This document shows positions 23,501 through 34,100 of a stretch of DNA of 64,000 nt, piece by piece. How positions within the stretch are numbered: position 1 is the first letter of the stretch; every line of letters begins with the position of its first letter. The notes under the pieces were generated by a model. It worked only from the letters and a program-made list of their open reading frames with translations. It had not been told where the DNA came from and did no database searches. The stretch lies in NCBI GenBank assembly GCA_003864495.1, contig PEDN01001360.1, positions 466,590 to 530,589 of the forward strand. The letters are read 5' to 3'. Origin of the DNA: Nemopilema nomurai (taxonomy: Eukaryota; Cnidaria; Scyphozoa; Rhizostomeae; Rhizostomatidae). The position numbers and the translations under genes were made by a program.

Positions 23501-23776
23501 GTGTCTCGGTAATAATACGAAAATAATACAACAATTTAAGCACACTGTACCGGGTGTCTCGATAAAAAGTACCCCTGTTTCCATAAGAATAATGAACAAG
23601 AGATGCGATATCAAATCTTACTGTTGCGTTATAAACTTTAATGCAATTAATATGCAAGGGAAGGTGCAAAATTCGATGTTAAAAAATTATCTAAAAATAA
23701 GAAAATTCTAGTACTAGAAACTAGTGAAAAATTAAGAAACTTTAAGTACTAGAACACCCAAGCTAGGTTTATTATA

Positions 23777-24486
23777 GAAAACGTGTATATCACACACATA
23801 CGCCTAGATAATTTAGATTGGAGAGGGGGTGGATTCAGCGTTCAGAAAATGTGACCAAGTTTAATTTTTTGCCCAACTTATTCTCGGCAGAAAAATTTGT
23901 TCAACAGTTTCAAATTTGGTCGAAGTTGCCAATTAAAGTTCCCCAATGCATGACCAATTGTCTGGTTGTTTGCCAGGCACGCCCTCCCCCCTCCCCATTC
24001 CATCGGCATCCCCCTTCATCAGCATTATGACCAAGTTTGACACTGTTAAATGAATTTTATATGGAGAAAAAGTTGGTAAAAAAGTAAAAAGAAAAACTTT
24101 GGTGAATGCCTCCCTTATTTGTGTAATAATGAATTCGTTTACCTATACCGATTATTGCAAAAGGGGGCATTAACCACTAAGGGCAGCGAAGTAAGTTTCC
24201 TTGCTTTTCAAGAGGCATACACCCCTATTGACTTATGTTATCCAAAAATGTTATCTAAACTATTAGATGAAGTCTGTTTGAAAAACCTTACAAATACATT
24301 CAAAAACATTTTGATGCCTGGACCATTTATCTAACTGGCTCAGGTGTTGGCGGGAAAGGCCACGTTATCATTAAGAGGCTCATTCAAAAGGAAGGGAATA
24401 AGTATCAAAGGGAATAAATTGAAAAATCACCCTACTTTCTCTAAAGTCCTTTCGAAAAAGAACCGACGATACCAAAGGATACTAAA
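23777..24486. other. Upstream region of ASNSD1
   Basis: This should contain the ASNSD1 promoter and 5' UTR. Short open frames exist, but none resembles the prefoldin-like upstream frame (ASDURF) known in vertebrate ASNSD1 transcripts. No core promoter motif stands out. Confidence 0.4.
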
Positions 24487-27400
24487 ATGTGTGGGATATG
24501 TTTCACTGTACAAAGTGAGAAATTGAAACCACGGGCAAGCCTGTCAAGTAATACAAATGAAGAAGCCCAGGTAAGTATACTGGTTCTGAAAATAGCTTTT
24601 ATCAAAATTTCTAAATGCAATACAGCGATTCTCGAAATGTGTGCTAGGAAGTTTCTCTCTTGTTCTAGTAGTAGGACACTTCATATGTTTTTCTCAAGAT
24701 AATTGTTATATTTTGAACAGAATTTATATGAACGACACCGCTATCAAGCCACAAAAAATATTCTTCTCAACACGTGGTTGATCACATGGATTGGTCTGTT
24801 TTGAAAAAGTTATTTATCTACAACTTGAACCCTTCTAGGATCCACCGTCAAATTTTCTTTCAAATAGAGGACCAGATTTTGCTGGGCATTTGAGGGAACA
24901 CTTGAACAGCATTCATGATGACCACTTGAATGTTAAAATGGATTTTTTTGGCTATGTTTTACACCTTCGAGGTGATCTTACTAAACAACCTTTAAAAGAC
25001 AGTGCTGGCAATATTCTACTTTGGAATGGAGAAATCTTTGGTGGAGATATCAAGGTGACACAGAACATAATGTTTTTATAATAAATTCAAGCTTTCTAGA
25101 TGCCTTGTAGGACACTCTTAAAGCTTCAACAACAGATAGAATGCAGAGAAGTAATACTGCTTAGAAACATCACTAGAAATAATTTTGTTTTTATAAAGCT
25201 GACTACCAGTACTTCAAATGTTGTTGCTGCACTCATAGTTAATATAACTGTTATTGCTTTCATCTATTGAAATAAGTTTTGTGCTTGCCATTCGATAGTC
25301 ACAGAAAAGTTAAGATTTAGTAGCTAAACATAAGTTAAAAAGTAAATTATCATAAAGTATGCTAAATGTGTCTTGATTATTTTTAGAATTCATCTGGTCA
25401 GTAACTATCAGCATTGATAATCTTACAAGTAAAGGTTTTTTGAAGAACCAACAGTATAGATGATTTAAAAATTTCCTTTTAAAAATAGGTTGGAAATGAA
25501 GAAAATGATGGCGAGAAACTGTTAGAAACATTGTCTGATATAAAGGAACAGCTCAGTGATGAGGCAAATGCTGAATGCATTACTAAAATCTTTAGCAATA
25601 TACAAGGTCCATGGGCCTTTGTCTATTGGCAGGTGAGTGAATGAATGTTTTGTTTTTGACACCTGACTCCAGCATAAGAAGCCCTGGGTGTCTCATTCTC
25701 AATGTTTGTTTGCTGTGACCCATTTGTTCGTGTTGTACCAACTCCCCAACATCACAAAAGTTTGTAGCTTTGCTGCTATAGTTCTGGGTAACAAAAACAT
25801 AGTTAATACGGCTAACCATCATCATCATCAGAATCATCAGAATCATAGAGCACCATCTTCTTTAAGGTTTGCTGTAATGACCCTCCATCTCCTCCTATTG
25901 TCCGACCTTCTTTAAGCACTCCCGATGCTGTCACGCCTTCACTTATGTTACCTCCCAAAGATCTTCATTGCCTTTCATGAATACACGTAATAGCTTTGAG
26001 AAAAATAGTTCTAAAGAGTATTAAGATGGCTTTGTACTTTCTCACTCCAATTCAGAAAGAAAGAAAGCTTATATGGTTTGGTCGGGATTACTTTGGAAGA
26101 AGAAGTTTGTTGTGGCGTACACCAAGATCAACAACAGACAAATTTATACTTTGCTCTGTGAAACCAAACTTTAACAGCACGGTTAGTTTCATTTGATGCT
26201 ATCACTGACAATGCCATGGACCTAATGCTTCATAAGCATTTAATTTTGATGCAAATTTTGAGTTACATTTTCAAAATTGAAATAGGTCAAAATTCTCAAT
26301 TAACTTACATCTCCTAATAAGTATCCTGAACAGATACTGATCACAAATTGTTACAGTAGTAATGTCATTGCTTATCAAAACCCCCCTTGATCTTTTGCAG
26401 GACTTTAGTGAAGTACCAGCAAAAATGCTTTACTGTTTTGAAACAAAGGACTTGCTTGAATTCTGGCAATCAGAGAATGATACCTTAGATTGCAAAGAAA
26501 AATTTGAGTGCTGTATTAGAGAATTTCCTATGGTGCTTCCCAAACAAGACCATAAATCAAAAGTTGTACTCCATGAAAAGTTGGGTTGTACTTGTTTGTT
26601 AAAAAGTGGAGATTGTGTGGAGGATAATAAACTGGTGGGTGCTGAGCATGTCGACCAAAGTCAAAATTCAGGTGGTTCAAAAGACTTTAGGGAACAGCAA
26701 AAAACTCATAAAACCACAGAAATTGATGCCAATTCTGCTTTAATATTGACAGAAAAAAATTGTGCACAAGATAATCCAGATTTACTTTGCACAGTTTGCA
26801 AAGATATCAATCTGAATTCTGATACTGAGCCTCCAACGATTGAATCATATGGAAATAAAAGGTTATTAGAGACTTATGAGTCACTATTTCTTGAAGTGAT
26901 GGAAGAAGCAACAAGAAAAAGAGTTTTTAACTTGCCTAGAGAGAAATACTGCAAGTCTGAAAATAGTTTAAATAACACACATGGTAATTTGACAAAAGAC
27001 AAACAGACATCAAAAGTTGGAATACTATTTTCTGGTGGAATTGATTCAATGGTGCTAGCTGCTCTGGCAGACAGGTAAACTCACATTTAGTGAAATAATT
27101 CAATTAAATGCATTTTATACTGCATAAGAATCTTTAAGGTTTTTTTCAAGTGTGTGCACTGCATAATTTGATTTTGGCATCCACTCAATTGATGAAAGAT
27201 CTTTTGTCAAGTTGCAAATAACAGCTGAATTGAAAAATTATAATTGACAAAGAGTCCATCTACATTTACTAATACATTGTGATAACTGATCATCTTTATC
27301 CTGAACTTTTTCAAGTTTCAAGACAATTTTGAATATCAAGGATTATAATTATCAGGAATGCCTCGGTAAAAAAGATTACAAGTTGGTGATTTATATTTTC

Positions 27401-30400
27401 ATAGTATTGTTATGCTAATGCTGACACCTGCTTTTTCCGTACAAGATGCATACCAAACAATGAAGCTATTGATTTATTTAATGTGGCATTTGAACAAAAA
27501 TTGAACATCAAACAATTAAAAGGTGATAAAAAGAGAAACCCAAAAGAAAAGGAAACAAAAGATCCATTTGGTGTTCCTGACAGAATCACTGGAAGATCTG
27601 GTGTTCTTGAGTTAAATGCCACACGACAATGGAACTTAATTGAGGTAAATTTGTCCTTGGGTTGACCCATAGAAAAAAAACCTAAATTGTCCTAAATTTG
27701 ATCATCTTAATTAACTGAAAGATAAAATCCAGAGAGACCTACTTCTTTCCAGCTATTTCTCAGCTCATTATTATTTCTGGCTAATTTCTAAGAATGGAAA
27801 GATAGAATGACTTCCGTTATTTGGCTTTTTGGGTTTTTCAAAGAGACAGAAGTTTTAGCAGTTAGGTTAGCAAATAGCAACTCATTTTTGCATTCGATAT
27901 AAGATTTCACCTGTTTAGAGCACAAGAGACAAAATTTGTTCTGTCTTTGTTATGAAATGGTTAGTTTCTCTCCATCTGCACCTTGCACTGATAATTAGGT
28001 CTGGTACTATCAATTTTGCTTGGTATCCATCATTTGATATGCCATTGGTTTTGATGTTCACTAGCAGATATGAGACTTTAAGCCTGCTGGAAAGGAAACT
28101 CTAATTTGCACTAGTTTAGTGTTGAGGGCATTGTATCATAGTCATTGTAAAGAAACTGGACATTGCTTTCTCTGAGTCATGTCTCTCTCACTCTAAACAC
28201 CTTTAAATCATATAAACAAGGGGCTTTCTACGAATATTCACTTGTTTTCCACAGATTAATGTTACTTTGGATGAAGTGAAGTATGCCAGGTACTTGACAA
28301 AACATTTTTTCTCTTAAAGAACTCAAAATTAAATTGTAGAAAAGGCAGAAGCAATACTTTATTTTTTTTTAAATTTGACTTGGTATAATACACTTAAAAT
28401 TTAGGAGATAGAGGTTTTTTGAATCTGGATAGTTAAGAAGTGGGTCAGTGGCTGTTGACAAGAATTGCCAATGTTCAATACACTGATCAATACACTGATC
28501 AATACACTGATCATGTGCATAAGTTGCCAGTGACCTGAATTAACCAAAGTAGCTGCATTGACATTTAATAACATTACAGGTTAGTGCTCCCCTTTGTTAT
28601 CCATCTCTAAATTCAGAGCTGGCATTATTCAAAGATGTAAGTTTCTATTAGGAGAAATCCTTGTTTCAAATTTGCAGAGAAGAACATGTGAAGCACCTGG
28701 TTTATCCACTTGACACAGTACTGGATGACAGCATAGGATGTGCAATTTGGTTTGCAGCAAGTGGCAAGGGTACAAAGTTTGTACTTGATAATGGAAAGCT
28801 GGTTAAGCAGGCAGAAGACTACATTAGTGAGGCCAAAGTGAGTATCAGTAAGTTTTGTGAGATTATAGTGCTGTGCTGAAGTGCCTATGAGGAACCACGA
28901 CTCAACTAATCATCAGCCATTTGATCATTATGCATACAATCACTTTTTACAAAGGACAGATAGCCATTTGTCATCAGAAATTTTAGCTGCATATTGCCAG
29001 TTATTAAATGGCTTCAGTCAGAAAATGAGATATTAAAATAAACATCATTGTAGTAAAAATATTTGAAAGTATAAGGAGTAGATAAAAATCATAAATTTAA
29101 TGTCTTGGCAAATTAAACTATGTTTTAAAAAATTGAAAGAAATTTCATAATAAATTTAAACCAGCAAACAAAGTGGCTTTTGGAATATAAGAGTTATGAT
29201 GAGATAGCTAATGGATTGTTGAAATGTACAGAAGTCATTTCTATTGCCTAACAGGTGCTGCTTACTGGAATGGGGGCAGATGAGCAGCTTGGAGGCTATG
29301 CTCGTCACAGGAGTAAATTTGAGTGAGTTATTTGAACTGGTCTCAAAATATTCCAAAACTACAAGATTTTGAACTTGGCTTGTTTATTTCTAGTGCCAGG
29401 AGATATCTTCCTAAGGTTTCCACAATGAGAATTAGATGATCTGGAATTCAACTTAAGTTTTATAATAACAAGGAGGAAACCCCTCTATGTCCCTTGTCCA
29501 GGAAAACCTCTAATCTTCAGTCCAAAATTTTTGTATACTTGTGATGTCTTAAAAAAGGCATGGATATCACAACATTGAGATCATCTGTACATTTAGATAG
29601 TTTGTAGGGGACATATAGATCATTTTTACTGAAGAGCGATCTTTTTTGGTAGACGAGAAAGATATGAGGGCTGGGGGGGGGGGGGGTAGTGTTAGTGTGT
29701 TACTCAGAAAATATAGCTTGAAACACTGGGGAAAGACCATGCAACACCATGAAAAAAGACAGTCAAGCAACCAAATAAGAAGCATGCTGTTAAAGAAAAG
29801 TCCCTTTTCTATATGTAATAATTTGAATTGTTTTTTGTTATTATTTAATGTGACACTTTTCTAAAAACGTAGAAAGTTTGGTTGGAAAGGACTTGAAGAG
29901 GAGATGGAAATGGAAATTGATAGGATATCATCAAGGAATCTTGGAAGAGATGACCGGTAAGCAGACATGTGACAAATAATGATCAGTAGATTAGCATGAT
30001 GTAAACTGTAACAACTCAAACGTATGAAATTTGACGGCGGTTTTTTTATTTGGAAATTGAAAAATATCAGGGGATGACCTGTATCAAGGTGTCACGATGC
30101 CATAAAAAGCATCCGTCACCCAATGAAACTTAAATCAGCCTTTGACGTCACACGCAACCGATTAGCGACTCGACCTGATAACAATATGATTTAGTGATTC
30201 TACCCTTTGCAGTCTCGCCCTGATAACAAGATGATTTAGTGATTCTACTCTTTGCGGTCTCGCCCTGATAACAAGATGATTTAGTGATTCTATCCTTTGC
30301 AGTTGCATCTCGGACCATGGCCGCGAAGCTCGTTTCCCTTTTCTTGACGAAAATGTCGTTTCTTTTCTGAAAACTGTGCCAACATGGATAAAGGTAGTTG

Positions 30401-30890
30401 CCCCTTCTTGCACTGCTTTCCTGTCTTACCGTTGTCTAGTTACCCAGTGCATTGCAACAATGATATCAAAATCTGTACTTAGGATTTTCTTCATAATTAT
30501 TTGCTTGTTCATAACAATTAATACTGAAATCTTCTGTAAGTGCATATCTTCTGTTAATCTATATATACATGCAATCTTTTGTTCCGTTAACCTTTAACTC
30601 GCTAGGGGGGGGGGGGAAGAACCGTAATTTAACGCTCTAATATCTAGTACCTTTGCGTTGAATTTAAATCCTATAATGTTGCCTCACAGTGTGACCCAAG
30701 ACTACCACGTGGTCACGGGGAGAAGCGACTGCTGCGCGAGATGGGGAAAAAGCTCAATCTTCACGGGGCAGCGGTTCTGCCGAAACGGGCTATCCAGTTC
30801 GGATCGAAAATAGCAAAGATGGAGAACTCAAAAGAAAAAGGGAGTCACACTTGTAACAGACTGCAGAAAAATGATCAGCAAGCAACATAA
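24487..30890 (+). CDS. ASNSD1: Asparagine synthetase domain-containing protein 1 (12 coding exons, 693 aa)
   Basis: Coding exons: 24487-24570, 24839-25054, 25489-25632, 26056-26181, 26401-27074, 27446-27644, 28255-28289, 28678-28837, 29255-29322, 29873-29956, 30303-30393, 30690-30890. All introns are GT-AG and phases agree throughout, giving 694 codons including TAA. The protein begins MCGIC, the class II glutamine amidotransferase start in which Cys2 becomes the catalytic N-terminal nucleophile. It continues with LSNRGPD and [11 protein letters not shown] (exon 2), [11 protein letters not shown] (exon 3) and [14 protein letters not shown] (exon 4). The synthetase half has the ATP-binding SGGIDS loop (exon 5), VPDRITGR (exon 6), [17 protein letters not shown] (exon 8), [15 protein letters not shown] (exon 9), [10 protein letters not shown] (exon 10), [19 protein letters not shown] (exon 11) and [16 protein letters not shown] (exon 12). 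Human ASNSD1 is 643 aa; most of the excess is a polar linker in exon 5. Predicted cytosolic; whether it makes asparagine is not established for the family. Confidence 0.95.
28476..28511. repeat. 12 bp x 3 tandem repeat in ASNSD1 intron 7
   Basis: CAATACACTGAT is repeated three times without interruption. Small intronic minisatellite with no evident role. Confidence 0.9.
29673..29686. repeat. G14 homopolymer in ASNSD1 intron 9
   Basis: Fourteen consecutive G on the coding strand. A second run of twelve lies at 30605-30616 in intron 11. They could be indel-prone in sequencing. Confidence 0.9.
30168..30302 (+). repeat. Three tandem 45 bp copies carrying the ASNSD1 exon 11 splice acceptor
   Basis: Three 45 bp units start at 30168, 30213 and 30258, each with CTGATAACAA, ATGATTTAGTGATTCTA and a pyrimidine-rich CTTTGCAG-type end. 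Units 1 and 3 end in TTTGCAG (30206-30212 and 30296-30302); unit 2 ends in TTTGCGG. Only the third acceptor gives a phase-correct exon 11. Using the first would add 90 bases and bring in TGA seven codons after the junction codon. Confidence 0.9.
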
Positions 30891-30957
30891 ATTATAATAA
30901 AGGCAACCCCACATTTTTTAGTCAATTATCAAGAGTATAAAACTATGTTTCAATGTC

Positions 30958-30963
30958 AATAAA
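30958..30963 (+). terminator. ASNSD1 poly(A) signal AATAAA
   Basis: This canonical signal lies 68 bases after the ASNSD1 stop codon. A closer one overlaps 30896-30901. Either would end the transcript before the convergent UBR7 coding end at 31181. Confidence 0.6.
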
Positions 30964-31038
30964 GATTCATTTTTTCTCCTCGGCATGACTATACAAACAT
31001 CATTCAGCTACGATTATTACCAAATGTCAGAATTATAA

Positions 31039-31044
31039 TTTATT
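31039..31044 (-). terminator. UBR7 poly(A) signal AATAAA
   Basis: TTTATT on the plus strand reads AATAAA on the UBR7 strand, 137 bases past the UBR7 stop. It faces the ASNSD1 signal at 30958 with about 75 bases between them. Confidence 0.55.
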
Positions 31045-31180
31045 TGATAGCAGGAGTTTCTGTCCCTATTTCCAGACCGTGCCTCGATTTCTAAAATTTT
31101 TGAGGGGCCGGCATAAGTGTCCATTCTTTAAGAAACGCAACAAGTGACAAACCCAACATATTGCAAGGCAACTGCTTCGC

Positions 31181-34100
31181 TTACTTACAGTGCATTTGAA
31201 AACTAGGACCCTCCTCCAACTTTCTTCTTTTTCTTGCGGTCATGCCTGCAAAAAACTCTTCGACGTCTTCTTTCTTGACCACCTGAAACAAATATGTGAG
31301 GGTTAACAAAGTCTTCCAAATCACCAAGAACAGTTGCAAGAAAAAGTGAGACATCGGCACGAAACATGCAAGGAAGCTTTACGGGGAATACGTTTTGGGT
31401 ATTGTTTTGTATAAAGATGTAGTGATTTTATCCAGCTCTTTGTTTGTGTTGCTTTTTGCCCGTTGCTTTAGTCTTGGTTTTTCAACTTATGAAAAAGTGC
31501 CGTCAACGCAGATTGGTTACTGCAATGTGATAGCATGTATAGCTTTGTCAATTACGTAACCGCAAATGATTATGACAGTATAGATAAAATAGGACAAAAG
31601 CCATTTTAATACACCGTATTCCCACAAGGCGTATGGCGATGATAATATATTAATACACTATACATTAAGTGGCGCAAATACTTTAAGAGAAGTTAAGATG
31701 AATAATATTAAAAAATAACTGTAGTCAAAATTGAGATGTTGTTCAAGAAAAATGCACAAAATAAGGTAGGGGCATTTAGGACAGTAAAATTGTACAAAGC
31801 TATGCATTACAGTAGAATTCAATCAAAACTCTTAAAATCATTGGATTGATTTGACGTTGGATTATTAAAAAATGTCTAAGGCATACCTTTCCTTCGCCAA
31901 CGAACGACTTGAAGAAATCATGAAGCTGGTTTTTCATGTCGTTATATTCTGAAAAATTATGTGCAACATAAAAAAGTGGAGGTCATAATTTTTGCATAAT
32001 ACTAAGTATGACATAAATCAATAGAATATAGCGTTGTTTAGTTATTTGAATGTAATTCAGTATAGTGCTGTATCATAGTATAATTAATAACGGTTTAGCA
32101 CATGAAGGATAGTTAAAGGACAGTGAGTCCATAAACTCTATCGTACTGGTAGCCCAATAGACAAACACTTATATTACTTACAGTTAAAAAAATGTTGTCC
32201 AGTAGATTACGCTCTACAAATCTTTTTCAAGACAGATCGAGGCATTTATCCAATTAACAGATCTCTATTTGACTTGTTTTTTCAACGATTACTTTTCAAG
32301 TAACATTCAATCGAAAACTAGCCAACAACCAGTAGAATTGCAGAGGGCATGCACGAATGGGACAGATCTTCATACCGGTCAGGACCTCCACTTGGTTTAT
32401 TCTGTCCATGCTGTTTAGAGCCTGCATTCCCTTTTCAAACGACGAATCACTTCCTTGAATCTTCCTTCCCTTGTCTTCGTACGCCCGGACCGTATCGTCT
32501 TCATCGGAAATGAAAGAGACGCCTTTGGACTTGTATAATTTCTAAAAAGGATGAGACGAATGATGAACGTAATGTCATAAATTCAGCGGATATTTCGGTT
32601 AGGATTCATTACATGTTAGGCAAATGTTAGAATGCTTCATTGTGCCATGAAATGGTGTGCCGCAGTCCAGGGAATTTGCAGGCACGAGCGACATTTGCAG
32701 GGAACCAATTCGTAAAATTTTCACTTGGAGATCCCTGATAACATACCGACTCACAAATCGGTTTATATAAAGACTTAATTTAAAAACTTTCTTTTTGAAA
32801 TTATTGATTTTCTGCTCATTCCCAGCTCTAAATTCTTGGACAATTTTGTACTTTTGAAGTTTCCCCCAAAAGCTGGACATTTGAAGTTTCCCCCAAATAG
32901 TAGCTTCCGCATTCCTTTTTGAAATGTCTCCCAAATAGTAACTTCCGCATTCCTCTTATTCTTTTCCTTTATATTGCATTCATTGATAATTGTTGATTAA
33001 ATGAAAATGATAATAAATGCGCCTTATGAAACTAAGAAGCGTGAATTTGTGTACTGGAAACACCGGAAGTCAGGAGTTTCAGCCCCAAACAAAGGATATT
33101 AACCCCAAACTGTTAATATCCTAGGGGATGACATTCTTCTTAAGACGAAGAGACTCTCTTCTTCAGTACACTTCCTGTCGCTTTAATAGTAATTGAACAC
33201 TCCAAAACCAAAGAATTTCTCAACATATCACTCGTATCTACGGCACCCTTCCCACTAGATGCTTTATAAAGAAATTGCTAAAGGAACAGTGGCCAGTGGA
33301 GATGTAACTAAACTTAAAGAATAGTATGCCTTTCTGATGTAGCTCGGCACAAAATATACGGGAATTTCGATTAGACACACTAACCTGACACTCGCTGCAT
33401 TTACACAACAATTTTCTCCATTGGCAGGGCCAAAATGAAGATTTAAGGACTTTATTTACGTCTATGCCTTCGTTTCCTGTCTGGAGTGACAATAATTTGC
33501 ACGAACTGGAATCATTCTTGGACGATCCAGGACAAGAATCCTACAAAACATTATACATTGAGGATAAAAACTGTTGTCTGTGACAACTTAGGAGGCAAAA
33601 AGAGAATCATTGTTTGATACGGCTTTCTAGAAGATGGAAGAAGGACGGAAGAAGAACGGAAGAAGAACGGAAGAAGAACGGAAGAAGGAAAGAAGGAGGG
33701 AAGAATGATGATAGATGAATGGAGAAGAATGGAAGATGGATGAAAGAAGGATAGAAGAAGCATAAAGAAGCAAGGGAAAATAATAGAAGAAGAATGGAAG
33801 ATGGGTGGAAGCAGGCTTAATTAAATCGGTAGAAATCGTAACAAACCCCAGTGGCTTATGCATATTACTCAATAAAATAAGAACTTGTCTTGATTTATGG
33901 TTCCAAGGCTGGCTTACATTCCAAGTTTTTTAACGGGTACAAACTTGAGACACGAGCCACTTAAATTGTCAAGGAGCGCAACAAACATGTACAGAAAAAT
34001 TTGGCATACTTCAGCACCAGAATGTGTTGTCACAGAGATTTCATTCTCGGACGGCTCTTCTTTGTTTGGTGTCTGGTCCTTTACATTTGAAACATCTAAC

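Larger units (their letters stand above)
21711..23776. mobile_element. TIR element (MITE) split by later insertions
   Basis: The left half (21711 or 21726 to 21821) and right half (about 23666 to 23776) together match the complete copy at 59798-60015 almost throughout. Shared words are TTTTTAAGAAACTCCAAAA and GATGACTTTCTGAG on the left, and CTAAAAATAAGAAA and ACTAGTGAAAAATTA on the right. The left end shows TATAAGAAACC twice, 15 bases apart. The right end CTAGGTTTATTATA is its inverted partner with one mismatch to the intact copy. Between the halves lie about 1.84 kb of foreign DNA, mostly the hAT-type element at 21843-23492 plus about 185 bases of other sequence. Confidence 0.82.

Noticed and set aside
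23777..24486. Possible upstream ORF equivalent to vertebrate ASDURF
   Set aside because: None of the short frames upstream of ASNSD1 shows the prefoldin-like pattern of ASDURF; it may lie on an unseen 5' exon or be absent.
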